This document shows, in pieces, positions 10,502-19,442 of a stretch of DNA of 64,000 bases (position 1 is its first letter; the number at the start of each line of letters is the position of its first letter). Made by a program: the position numbers and the translations under genes. The notes beneath the pieces were generated by a model. It did no database searches and was not told the origin of the DNA. It worked only from the letters and a program-made list of their open reading frames with translations. This DNA comes from Sphingosinicella microcystinivorans (lineage in GTDB: Bacteria; Pseudomonadota; Alphaproteobacteria; Sphingomonadales; Sphingomonadaceae): contig NZ_CP116005.1 of assembly GCF_027941835.1 (NCBI RefSeq), forward strand, positions 2,371,501-2,435,500. Direction: 5' to 3'.

Positions 10502-10917
10502 TCTCCATCGGGCGCGGGCTCGCCATCGACGCGGGCGAGATCGCGCTCAGCTTCATCCGCGCGAGCGGGCCGGGCGGGCAGAACGTCAACAAGGTCTCGA
10601 CGGCGGTCGAGCTTCGCTTCGATCTCGCCGGCTCGCCGTCGCTGCCCGAGGCGGTGAAGCGCCGCGCCGCGCGGCTCGCCGGACGGCGGCTGACGGCGGA
10701 GGGTGTCATCGTGCTGCGCGCCGAGCGCTTCCGCACGCAGGAGATGAACCGCGAGGACGCCGAGGCGCGGCTGGTGGCGCTGCTCTCCGAAGCCGCCGTG
10801 CCGCCGACGCCGCGCGTTAAGACGAAGCCGAGCAGGGCCGCGAAGGCGCGCCGCACCGACGCCAAGACCGGGCGCGGCAAGGTGAAGGCGCTGCGCCGCA
10901 AACCCGCGGACATCTGA
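10498..10917 (+). CDS. arfB: Alternative ribosome-rescue factor B (peptidyl-tRNA hydrolase ArfB)
   Basis: 139 residues. The catalytic GGQ loop is seen in ASGPGGQNVNKVST (about 23-36), and the C-terminus is highly basic (KTKPSRAAKARRTDAKTG), as needed to enter the empty mRNA channel of a stalled ribosome. ArfB hydrolyses peptidyl-tRNA on non-stop ribosomes. Its length and basic tail match ArfB/YaeJ rather than the longer release factors. Its ATG overlaps the upstream TGA (ATGA), so translational coupling is likely. Confidence 0.93.
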   Translation: MISIGRGLAIDAGEIALSFIRASGPGGQNVNKVSTAVELRFDLAGSPSLPEAVKRRAARLAGRRLTAEGVIVLRAERFRTQEMNREDAEARLVALLSEAAVPPTPRVKTKPSRAAKARRTDAKTGRGKVKALRRKPADI

Positions 10918-10976
10918 AAAGGAGAGGGGCAGCGTGGTCGCCCACGCCGCCCCGGGATTTTACGCAGGTACTGAAC

Positions 10977-12284
10977 TCAGTAGTTGTAGGCGCGTTCGCC
11001 GTGTTCGCCGAGGTCGAGACCCTCGCGCTCCACTTCCTCGGAGACGCGCAGGCCGGTGACGAGCTTGGCCACGGTGAAGGCGATCGCCGAACCCACCGTT
11101 ACCCAGATGATGGCGACCACGACCGCCTGGACCTGGATGATGAGCTGGGCACCGAACACGTAGTCGTCACCGCCCGGTCCGCCGAGGGCGGGGAGCATGG
11201 TGACGGCCGTCAGGATCGAGCCGATGATGCCGCCGACCGCGTGGATGCCGAAGGCGTCCAGCGATTCGTCGATGCCGAGCTTCGGCTTGATGGTCATCAC
11301 GAAGATGCAGCACAGCACGCCCGCCACGACGCCGAGCAGGATCGCGCCCATCGGGCCCGAGTTGCCTGCCGCCGGGGTGATCGCAACGAGACCCGCGATC
11401 GCGCCGGAGCACGCGCCGAGCAGCGACGGCTTGTGGCCGAGCACCTTCTCGGTGAGCATCCAGAACAGGATGGCGGCAGCGGTGGCGACGAAGGTGTTGA
11501 TGAGCGCGAGGCCCGCGCCGCCGCTGGCGCCGAGCGCCGAGCCGGCGTTGAAGCCGAACCAGCCCACCCACAGCAGGCCCGTGCCGATCAGGGTCATGGT
11601 CAGCGAGTGCGGGGCCATGATCTCCTTCTGGTAGCCGATGCGCTTGCCGAGGATGATCGCGCCGACCAGCGCCGAGACGCCGGCGTTGATGTGCACGACC
11701 GTGCCGCCCGCGAAGTCAAGCGCACCCCATTCGAAGATCAGGCCGCCTTCCGCCCAGACCATGTGCGCGAGCGGGTAGTAGACCAGCGGCAGCCACAGGG
11801 CCACGAAGATCAGGACGGCGCTGAACTTGGCGCGTTCGACAATGCCGCCGATGACGAGCGCGGCGGTGATCGCCGAGAAGGTCATCTGGAAGGCGACGAA
11901 CACGAATTCCGGGATGGTCCCGGACAGCGAGTCCGACGTGATCCCGGCCATGAACGCCTTGTTGAAGCTGGCCATGAAGGCGCCGCCGCCGTCACCGAAG
12001 GCCATCGAGTAGCCGAAGATCACCCACATGAGCATCGCGAGGCTCGCGACCGCCGTGACCTGGGTGAGCACCGACAGCATGTTCTTGGTGCGCACGAGGC
12101 CGCCGTAGAACAGCGCGAGGCCGGGAACGATCATGGCCATGACGAGAACGGTGGCGACGATCATCCAGGCGGTGTCGCCGGTGTCGAGGACCGGTTCCGC
12201 GTCCTGCGCGAAGGCCGGCAGTGAAAACAGCAGGGGGGCGCCGAAAGCCAGCGCGCGTCCTGCCCATCCAAGAGTTGGTTTCAT
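10977..12284 (-). CDS. amtB: Ammonium transporter
   Basis: 435 residues: a signal peptide (ending LPAFAQ) followed by eleven predicted membrane spans. Family motifs include VPGLALFYGGLVRTKNMLS, AGGTVVHINAGVSALVGA (conserved pore histidine region), WVGWFGFNAGSA and DAFGIHAVGGIIGS (second pore histidine). The protein conducts ammonium across the inner membrane as a trimer and is gated by GlnK. It lies 17 bases downstream of glnK in the same operon, with an AAGGA binding site before the ATG. It is expected to be expressed under nitrogen limitation from the sigma-54 promoter in front of glnK. Confidence 0.96.
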   Translation of the reverse strand: MKPTLGWAGRALAFGAPLLFSLPAFAQDAEPVLDTGDTAWMIVATVLVMAMIVPGLALFYGGLVRTKNMLSVLTQVTAVASLAMLMWVIFGYSMAFGDGGGAFMASFNKAFMAGITSDSLSGTIPEFVFVAFQMTFSAITAALVIGGIVERAKFSAVLIFVALWLPLVYYPLAHMVWAEGGLIFEWGALDFAGGTVVHINAGVSALVGAIILGKRIGYQKEIMAPHSLTMTLIGTGLLWVGWFGFNAGSALGASGGAGLALINTFVATAAAILFWMLTEKVLGHKPSLLGACSGAIAGLVAITPAAGNSGPMGAILLGVVAGVLCCIFVMTIKPKLGIDESLDAFGIHAVGGIIGSILTAVTMLPALGGPGGDDYVFGAQLIIQVQAVVVAIIWVTVGSAIAFTVAKLVTGLRVSEEVEREGLDLGEHGERAYNY

Positions 12285-12301
12285 TCCTTACCCCCAGTCT
12301 T

Positions 12302-12640
12302 CTAAAGAGCGGTTCTGTTGGTCTCGCCGGTGCGGATGCGCACGGCGCCGCCGACATCGAGCGTGAAGATCTTGCCGTCGCCGATGCTTCCGGTCGCGGC
12401 GGCGGCGGAGATGGTTTCAACGACACGCGGAGCAAGGTCGTCGGCGACGACGATCTCGAGCTTCAATTTCGGGACCATGTTCACACTGTACTCGGCGCCG
12501 CGGTACACCTCCGTGTGCCCCTTCTGGCGCCCGTAACCTTTCACCTCCGTCACGGTCAGCCCCTGCACGCCGATGTCGCTCAGGGCCTCCCGCACGGGGT
12601 CGAGCTTGAACGGCTTGATGATAGCGATGATCAGCTTCAT
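12302..12640 (-). CDS. glnK: P-II nitrogen regulatory protein GlnK
   Basis: A 112-residue P-II signalling protein. It begins MKLIIAIIKPFKLDPVREAL and carries the T-loop with the uridylylated tyrosine in YRGAEY (residue 51), plus the C-terminal GDGKIFTLDV and RIRTGE signatures that bind ATP/2-oxoglutarate. It senses carbon/nitrogen balance and blocks AmtB when nitrogen is plentiful. Linkage to amtB makes GlnK a better name than GlnB. The ATG at 12640 is preceded by AGGAGG; longer frames upstream are not used. Confidence 0.95.
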   Translation of the reverse strand: MKLIIAIIKPFKLDPVREALSDIGVQGLTVTEVKGYGRQKGHTEVYRGAEYSVNMVPKLKLEIVVADDLAPRVVETISAAAATGSIGDGKIFTLDVGGAVRIRTGETNRTAL

Positions 12641-12681
12641 GCCTTTGCCCCCTCCTGTGTGGTTGTGCCGGGGAGGCGTTC

Positions 12682-12697
12682 TGCATGATGCGTGCCA
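12682..12697 (-). promoter_or_regulatory. sigma-54 (RpoN) -24/-12 promoter of glnK-amtB
   Basis: On the minus strand the sequence reads TGGCAC, five bases (GCATC), then ATGCA. This matches the sigma-54 consensus TGGCAC-N5-TTGCA apart from one base. The predicted start point is near 12671, about 30 bases before the glnK ATG. It implies NtrC-type activation under nitrogen starvation. A likely enhancer half-site (TGCACC) lies just upstream at 12703-12708. Confidence 0.75.
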
Positions 12698-12812
12698 ACT
12701 GCTGCACCGCAGCAAAACAGGCGACTCTCGCGCCGTTTCGGGCAAAGCGTGATTAAAAATCAGGCGATGAAGGGGGTGTGCCTAGATTCTAGGCGTGAAT
12801 ATTGACGAAAGT

Positions 12813-13019
12813 TTAAGCGCCGGTCCCGTCGAGGATCTGCCGCGCGCGGGCGAGGTCGCTCTCGTCCACCATCAGCCGTGCCGACGTGATCGGCCCCAGC
12901 CCGAGGCTGGACATGCCCGCGTCGAACAGTACGGCCGGAATGCCCTCCGCCTCGAGCGCGAGACGGGCCACATCGGCGTCGATGCGGCCCGAATATTCGC
13001 GGACCATCGCGAGCGGCAT
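12813..13019 (-). CDS. DUF2007 domain protein
   Basis: 68 residues starting MPLAMVREYSGRIDADVARL. The small alpha/beta fold with the pattern LALEAEGIPAVLFDAG and a closing VDESDLARARQIL is characteristic of the DUF2007 (putative signal-transducing) family. Its ATG overlaps the stop of the upstream flavoprotein gene (TGATG), so it is the last gene of the zinc-finger-tldD operon. No biochemical function is known for the family. Confidence 0.78.
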   Translation of the reverse strand: MPLAMVREYSGRIDADVARLALEAEGIPAVLFDAGMSSLGLGPITSARLMVDESDLARARQILDGTGA

Positions 13020-13585
13020 CAGGCGTCCTCGCTCACGTAGCGGTCGGTGACGCGGATCGGCAGGCCGTCGATGCTCCGCGTGCGGTCGGCGCGGCGCTTC
13101 ACCCACGCCGAGGGGTCCGTTCCGGCCTGCCGATGGTATTTCACCAGCGTCTGGCGTTCGCGCTCCAGCGTCATGTGCGGTACGCCCCAGCCGCAGCTCG
13201 TTTGCGTGCTGTCCAAGGCGATGTCGAAGATCTGCCGCGTGCCGGGCAGGATCGTGAAGTGCGCCGCGAGCGCATCCCAAGCCTCGTCCTGCGGCAGCAC
13301 GGGCCTGCCGTGCCCATAGATGCGGAAGATGAGCGCGGGATTGTCGAACGCGCAGAACATCAGCGTGATGCGCCCGTCCGCGGACAAATGCGCGTGCGTC
13401 TCGTTGCCCGATCCGCCGAGATCGAGATAGGCGACGCGCTTGCGTCCGAGCACGCGGAACGAATCGTAGCCCTTGGGGCTGAGGTTGATGCGCGCGCCGG
13501 CCGCGGCGGTGGCGACGAAGAACACGGGCTGGCGGGTGATGAACGCGATATGCTCGTCGGTCAGCTCGTCGAAGAAGTCCGCCAT
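13019..13585 (-). CDS. Pyridoxamine 5'-phosphate oxidase-like (split-barrel FMN) protein
   Basis: 188 residues with the split-barrel start FFDELTDEHIAFITRQPVFFVATAAAGARINLSPKGYD, a pattern of the PNPOx-like FMN-binding family, followed by a conserved NETHAHL and FCAFDNPALIFRIYGHG. These proteins bind FMN or F420 and act as oxidoreductases or haem/flavin carriers; the true PdxH substrate motif is not evident. It sits 17 bases downstream of tldD and overlaps DUF2007. Confidence 0.78.
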   Translation of the reverse strand: MADFFDELTDEHIAFITRQPVFFVATAAAGARINLSPKGYDSFRVLGRKRVAYLDLGGSGNETHAHLSADGRITLMFCAFDNPALIFRIYGHGRPVLPQDEAWDALAAHFTILPGTRQIFDIALDSTQTSCGWGVPHMTLERERQTLVKYHRQAGTDPSAWVKRRADRTRSIDGLPIRVTDRYVSEDA

Positions 13586-13602
13586 GCGCCTGCTCTCCCG
13601 TC

Positions 13603-15021
<1,419 letters not shown>

Positions 15022-15045
15022 GCGCCCGATATGGGCGTTCCGCCC

Positions 15046-15246
15046 TTATTTGTCACGCGTGTCGGCGGGTCCGCCCGAAAGGATGAAGCGCCGGTCGCAG
15101 TAGCCGCAGTCGACGTAGCCGCCCTCCATCTCCATGTAGACGCGGGGATGGCCGAGCGGTCCCTCGTCGCCGTCACACGACACGCGCGTCGTGTCGACGT
15201 AGCGGACTTCGGGGACGAACGGGTCTTTCTGGGCGGTGGCGTTCAT
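15046..15246 (-). CDS. Zinc-finger (CHCC) domain protein
   Basis: 66 residues from the ATG at 15246. The CHCC zinc site can be read as Cys in VSCDGDEGPLGHP (with the His of GHP), then CGYC. Relatives include the NDUFS6-type subunit/assembly factor of complex I and short stand-alone bacterial proteins. It begins the operon that continues 24 bases later into tldD. The role here is unknown; metal binding is inferred from the conserved ligands. Confidence 0.8.
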   Translation of the reverse strand: MNATAQKDPFVPEVRYVDTTRVSCDGDEGPLGHPRVYMEMEGGYVDCGYCDRRFILSGGPADTRDK

Positions 15247-15301
15247 GGGCCGAGCGCTTAGCACCGGTTTTCCGCGGCCTCAAGTCCGCTCGGGGCCCGG
15301 C

Positions 15302-15412
15302 TCAGGCAAAGTGCCCGGCGATCACCGGGCCGAGCGCGATCGCGGCGATCAGCGCGGTCTTCAGCACGCGAAGCAGCAGCGCCGGGCGGCGGGAGACGGG
15401 AACCATGAGCAT
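15302..15412 (-). CDS. Possible 36-residue single-pass membrane protein
   Basis: A small open frame begins MLMVPVSRRPALLLRVLKTA, continues with a hydrophobic stretch (LIAAIALGPVIAG) and ends HFA. A basic N-terminus followed by one membrane helix is typical of genuine small membrane proteins. It lies in the gap between the zinc-finger gene and dksA. No strong ribosome binding site is visible and no family is recognised, so this is tentative. Confidence 0.3.
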   Translation of the reverse strand: MLMVPVSRRPALLLRVLKTALIAAIALGPVIAGHFA

Positions 15413-15437
15413 GGCCGCGACGATGGCGCCGGAACGG

Positions 15438-15492
15438 TTAGCAAAGCGTTAAGAGCCGCGCTCATTGAACGAAGTTGCGCAATGCCTATCTA
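15438..15492 (+). promoter_or_regulatory. Probable dksA promoter with a near-match CtrA box
   Basis: TTGAAC (15465-15470) and TATCTA (15487-15492), 16 bases apart, form a plausible sigma-70 promoter about 110 bases before dksA. Directly upstream, TTAG-N7-TTAA (15438-15452) matches the CtrA consensus TTAA-N7-TTAA except for one base. This is a sequence-based prediction only. Confidence 0.4.
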
Positions 15493-15602
15493 GCCGCTTG
15501 CCGCGTGCAGGTGCGGGCGGTATAGGCCGCGCCGGGAGCGGTCGTTTCGCGCGCGCCTCACCAGCTCGCGGGCCGGAACGGTCGGGGCAGGAGTTGCGTT
15601 GA

Positions 15603-16088
15603 ATGATTGATACGGTTGAAGGGATTACCGTCCTGGCCGACGACGACCAGAACCAGACGACAGCGGCGTGGAACGGCATCGAATTGCCGACAGGCTATGT
15701 GCCCAGCGAGGACGAGCCTTTCATGAACCCGCTGCAACTCGCGTATTTCCGCAAGAAGCTTCTCGACTGGAAGGACGACATCCACCGCGAGGCGAAGGAG
15801 ACGCTCGCCCAGCTCCAGAAGGAGCCCTTGCAGGAGGCGGACGCCACCGACCGCGCATCGAGCGAGACCGACTGGTCGATCGAACTGCGCGCGCGGGACC
15901 GGCAGCGCAAGCTCATCAACAAGATCGACGCGGCGCTGCGCCGCATCGAGGCGGGCGAATACGGCTTTTGCGAAGTGACCGGCGAGCCGATCTCGCTGAA
16001 GCGCCTCGACGCGCGCCCGATCGCCACGATGACGGTCGAGGCGCAGGAACGCCACGAACGGAACGAGAAGATCACGCGCGACGAATAG
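15603..16088 (+). CDS. dksA: RNA polymerase-binding transcription factor DksA
   Basis: 161 residues. A coiled coil (about 45-115) with ATDRASSETDWSIELRARDR at its tip inserts into the RNA polymerase secondary channel and works with ppGpp in the stringent response. The globular end reads YGFCEVTGEPISLKRLDARP. Only one of the four zinc-finger cysteines survives, as in other alphaproteobacterial Cys-poor DksA proteins, which fold without zinc. An AGGAG site precedes the ATG. It stands just upstream of fliL-fliM, and DksA is known to affect flagellar transcription in other bacteria. Confidence 0.93.
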   Translation: MIDTVEGITVLADDDQNQTTAAWNGIELPTGYVPSEDEPFMNPLQLAYFRKKLLDWKDDIHREAKETLAQLQKEPLQEADATDRASSETDWSIELRARDRQRKLINKIDAALRRIEAGEYGFCEVTGEPISLKRLDARPIATMTVEAQERHERNEKITRDE

Positions 16089-16196
16089 CGCGGCCGTGCC
16101 GCCGGGTGCATCGTTACGCGAAAGTCACGGAAATCCGCGCGCGTCCGGGTGAACGGGCGTCCTGATCCGCAACGCCTCGTTAACTACGCAGGCGCT

Positions 16197-16220
16197 AGTT
16201 TGCCGTCCGGGTTGCAAACT
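16197..16220. repeat. Inverted repeat immediately upstream of fliL
   Basis: Perfect 7-base arms AGTTTGC (16197-16203) and GCAAACT (16214-16220) flank a 10-base loop. The repeat ends 10 bases before the fliL ATG, so it could be an operator or an mRNA hairpin near the ribosome binding region. Confidence 0.4.
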
Positions 16221-16230
16221 GGCGGGGCCG

Positions 16231-16710
16231 ATGACGCCGATCAATGAAGCCATAGGGCCGGAAGACCTGGCCGCGCTGGAGGCTGCGCTGCCGCGGAAGT
16301 GGTGGAGCGGCCGGCGCATCGTCACGGCCGCGCTGATCGCCGTCGCCCTCGCCGCCGCGCTCTACGGTCTCCGGTGGGCGGCCGCGCCGGGCGTGCTGAC
16401 GCCCGCGGTGCCGCACTATGTCGAGGTCCCGGCGATGACGGTGAACCTCCGCGCCAAGGGCGGCGAGCGCCGCTATCTCAAGGTGCGCGTGGTGATCGAG
16501 GCGGCAAGCCGCGAGGACGCCGCCGCCATATCGGCGCGGCTTCCGGCGGTGATCGACGGCTTCCAGTCGTTCCTGCGCGAGCTGCGCCCGCAGGACCTCG
16601 GCGGCGCCTCCGGCACGTACCGCATCAAGGAAGAGCTGATGGTGCGGATCAACCGCGCGGGTGCCGGGCGGGCGAGCGACGTGCTGGTGCAGGAGCTGAT
16701 CCAGCAATGA
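16231..16710 (+). CDS. fliL: Flagellar basal body-associated protein FliL
   Basis: 159 residues: a short cytoplasmic N-terminus, one membrane helix (IVTAALIAVALAAALYGLRW, about 30-50), and a periplasmic FliL domain with VPAMTVNLRAKGGERRYLKVRVVIE and the closing EELMVRINRA. FliL associates with the stator around the MS ring and supports torque. Its last codons overlap the ATG of fliM (ATGA), the usual fliL-fliM order. No other flagellar structural gene lies in the window. Confidence 0.88.
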   Translation: MTPINEAIGPEDLAALEAALPRKWWSGRRIVTAALIAVALAAALYGLRWAAAPGVLTPAVPHYVEVPAMTVNLRAKGGERRYLKVRVVIEAASREDAAAISARLPAVIDGFQSFLRELRPQDLGGASGTYRIKEELMVRINRAGAGRASDVLVQELIQQ

Positions 16711-17774
16711 CCAGCCGCAGCATGAAGTTCGATCCCGAGGCGTGGCTCCGCGACGACATCGAGGCGGAGTGGGCGGTGGTGCGCGAGCAGATGCAGCGCG
16801 CCGCGCCGCAGGGCGCGCCCGCGCGCGAGACGAAGCGCGGCATCCCGGCCTCCGAGCAGACCGGCATCGACGCCATCATCAACGCCGGTCTCGTCTCCAG
16901 CGAGCGGCTGCCGATGCTCGACGTGGTGTTCGACCGCCTCGTCCGGCTGATGACGGCGAGCCTCCGCAGCCTCACCTCCGACAACATCGAGATTTCCGTC
17001 GAGGCGGTCGCCTCCGTCCGCTTCGGCCGGTTCCTGAACGACATGCCGCTGCCGTCGCTGATCGGCGTGGCGCGCGCGCAGGAATGGGACAATTTCGCGC
17101 TGCTCGTCGTCCGCCCCGAGCTTGCCTTCACCATCGTCGACGTGCTGCTCGGCGGACGACGCGGCGTGCCCCCGGCGCACATCGGCGGGCGGGGCTTCAC
17201 CGCGATCGAGACGAAGCTCGTCACGCGCATGGTGGGCGCGGTGCTGAACGACCTCGGCGCGGCGTTCGAGCCGCTGTCGCCCGTCACGTTCGCGCTCGAC
17301 CGGATCGAGACCAACCCGCGCTTCGCCGGGATCGCGCGGCCGACGAACGCCGCCGTCAACGCGCGCTTCCGCGTCGAGATCGACGAGCGCGGCGGTCTCC
17401 TCGACCTCGTCATTCCCTATGCGACGCTGGAGCCGGTCCGCGAGCTGCTGCTGCAGCGCTTCATGGGCGAGAAGTTCGGCCGCGACTCGATCTGGGAGCG
17501 GCATCTCGCGTCGGAGCTTCACCGCACCCGCGTCGACGTGGAAGCCGTGCTCGGCGAGCAGCAGATGACGCTCGCCGACGTGATGACGTTCAAGCCCGGC
17601 CAGACCATCCTGTTCGGCACGCGCGAGACGCATCCGGTCACGCTGCGCTGCGGCGGGCGCACCGTCGGGCACGGACGCATGGGCCGCTGCGGCAATCGCG
17701 TGGCGGTGCGGCTGACCGACCGCGAGACGGAACGGCAGCCGGGAAAGACGTTCCGCCCGCGCGGCGAGGACTAG
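16707..17774 (+). CDS. fliM: Flagellar motor switch protein FliM
   Basis: 355 residues. The FliM middle domain (about 60-250) includes FDRLVRLMTASLRSLTSDNIEI, the LLGGRRG turn equivalent to the GGxG motif, and FTAIETKLVTRMV; a SpoA/FliN-like C-terminal domain (about 265-345) follows. FliM forms most of the C ring and sets rotation direction. The canonical N-terminal CheY-binding peptide (xxx-EIDALL) is not evident; the N-terminus reads KFDPEAWLRDDIEAEW instead. This may mean altered chemotaxis signalling or another CheY docking site. Confidence 0.9.
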   Translation: MTSRSMKFDPEAWLRDDIEAEWAVVREQMQRAAPQGAPARETKRGIPASEQTGIDAIINAGLVSSERLPMLDVVFDRLVRLMTASLRSLTSDNIEISVEAVASVRFGRFLNDMPLPSLIGVARAQEWDNFALLVVRPELAFTIVDVLLGGRRGVPPAHIGGRGFTAIETKLVTRMVGAVLNDLGAAFEPLSPVTFALDRIETNPRFAGIARPTNAAVNARFRVEIDERGGLLDLVIPYATLEPVRELLLQRFMGEKFGRDSIWERHLASELHRTRVDVEAVLGEQQMTLADVMTFKPGQTILFGTRETHPVTLRCGGRTVGHGRMGRCGNRVAVRLTDRETERQPGKTFRPRGED

Positions 17775-17777
17775 GCG

Positions 17778-19442
17778 GTGCGCCTTTTCTCCAAACGATC
17801 ATTGTTGCTCGCCGCGCTCGCGCTGGCGGCCCCGGCGCCCGTTTCGGGCGATGCGCCGGACGTTCGCGCCGCGCTCCGGGCGCTCAGCGTCGCGTCGGAG
17901 GCCGAGCGGCCTGAGTGGCGCTGGCGGCTGGCGCGGGACTACGTCGCCGCCGGTCTCTACGCCGAGGCGGACGGCGTGCTCGGCGTGCTCGGCGCCGATT
18001 CGCCGGGCCGCGCGGAAACACCCGAATTCCGGCTGCTGCGCGCCGAGGTCCTCACGGCGATCGGGGAACCGGAAAAGGCGCTCGCGCAGCTGGAGACGCC
18101 GGCGCTCGCCGAAGCGCCCGCCGCCTGCCTTCTCCGCCTCGCCGCGGCGGCGCGGCTGCGGCGTCACGCGGCGGTCGCCGACGCCCACCGCTGCGCTGCG
18201 CCCGCGCTTGCGGCGATGCCTGCTGCGGCACGGGTTCCCTACCTGATGGCCGCCGTCCGCACCTATGCGGAGGCGGGCGACACGGATGCCGCGGCGGCGC
18301 TGCTTCGCGGGATGGAGGGGCTGTCCCCGCTCCAGCAGGGCGAGGCCGAATACTGGCGGGGCGTCACGCTGCGCGGCAGCGCGCCCGAGGCGGCGCTGGC
18401 GCATTTCCGGCGCGCGGCGGGGGGCGCAAATCCCATCGCGGCGCTGCGGGCCGAGGTTGCCGCCACCCGGATCGAGGTCGCTGCGGGCCGTCTCGGCGCG
18501 AAAGCCGCGCTCGGCCGTCTCGAGCGGCTCGGCAACCGCTGGCGCGGCGGCGCGGCGGAGCGGGACTTGCTGATGGCGCTCGGCGATCTCAGGGACGCAT
18601 CGGGCGACGTGCCCGGCGCCTTCGCGGCGTGGAGCGCGGTCGCGGAGGGCTTCCCGGTCGATGCGCCCGCGCTCAGGCAAACGCTTGCCCGGCGGTTCGC
18701 TGCCGCCTTCGCGGAGGACGGCGCCGCACTGCCGCCCGCGCAGGCCTTCGCCCTGTTCCGCGATTTCCCGGACTACGCCCCGCAAGGCCCCGAAGCCGAT
18801 GCCATGATCCGCCGCCTTGCCGAACGCCTCGCCGGTGCGGGCATGATCGCCGAGGCGGCGCAATTGCTCGGCCATCAGGTCGCCAACCGGCTCGAAGGCA
18901 CGGCGCGGGCGAGCGTCGCGGTGCGGCTCGCCGAACTGCTCGTGGCGAGCGGCAAGCCGCGCCGCGCGCTCGCCGTGCTCGCCGACGCGCGCGCCGCGCT
19001 GCCCGCCGATCTCGACCTGCGCCGCCGTCAGGCGGAGGCCGCCGCGCGCATCCGGACCGGCGGTGCGTCGGAGGCCCGCACCCTGCTGGCGGGGATCGAA
19101 GGCCGCCGCGCCGACATCCTGCGCGCCGAAGCGGCGTGGACGCTTCAGGACTGGCCTGCGGTGATCGACGGTCTCGAACCCCTGCTGCCGGAGCGCGAGG
19201 CGCGCACTGCGGACGAGGGCATGATCCTGCGCGTCGCCGTCGCGGCCGCCCGGCAGGGCGACAAAGACCGGCTTCGCGGCCTCGATGCGCGCTATGGCAC
19301 GGCGATGCGCGGGCAGGCGGGCCGCGCGTTCGAAGCGATCGTGAATGCCGCGCGGCTCGATCCGCTCACGCGCCGCCGCGTGCTTGCCGCCGCAGCGGAG
19401 ACGGCGTCCGGCTATCCGGTGATCGACGGCAGCGCGGCGTAG
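17778..19442 (+). CDS. Exported alpha-helical-repeat (TPR-like) protein downstream of fliM
   Basis: 554 residues with a GTG start three bases after the fliM stop. The signal peptide is MRLFSKRSLLLAALALAAPAPVSG. The rest is Ala/Leu/Arg-rich paired helices (AEADGVLGVLGADSPG, LLRAEVLTAIGEPEKALAQL, LASGKPRRALAVLADARAAL) resembling degenerate TPR/HEAT arrays. Position implies co-transcription with fliLM and a periplasmic, perhaps motor-associated, role (inference). The 3' end overlaps the convergent cysQ gene by 31 bases. Confidence 0.75.
   Translation: MRLFSKRSLLLAALALAAPAPVSGDAPDVRAALRALSVASEAERPEWRWRLARDYVAAGLYAEADGVLGVLGADSPGRAETPEFRLLRAEVLTAIGEPEKALAQLETPALAEAPAACLLRLAAAARLRRHAAVADAHRCAAPALAAMPAAARVPYLMAAVRTYAEAGDTDAAAALLRGMEGLSPLQQGEAEYWRGVTLRGSAPEAALAHFRRAAGGANPIAALRAEVAATRIEVAAGRLGAKAALGRLERLGNRWRGGAAERDLLMALGDLRDASGDVPGAFAAWSAVAEGFPVDAPALRQTLARRFAAAFAEDGAALPPAQAFALFRDFPDYAPQGPEADAMIRRLAERLAGAGMIAEAAQLLGHQVANRLEGTARASVAVRLAELLVASGKPRRALAVLADARAALPADLDLRRRQAEAAARIRTGGASEARTLLAGIEGRRADILRAEAAWTLQDWPAVIDGLEPLLPEREARTADEGMILRVAVAAARQGDKDRLRGLDARYGTAMRGQAGRAFEAIVNAARLDPLTRRRVLAAAAETASGYPVIDGSAA

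Noticed and set aside
10932-10947. GCGTGG-TCGC-CCACGC hairpin between arfB and amtB
   Set aside because: The stem is short and not followed by a T run on either strand, so it is too weak to call a terminator.
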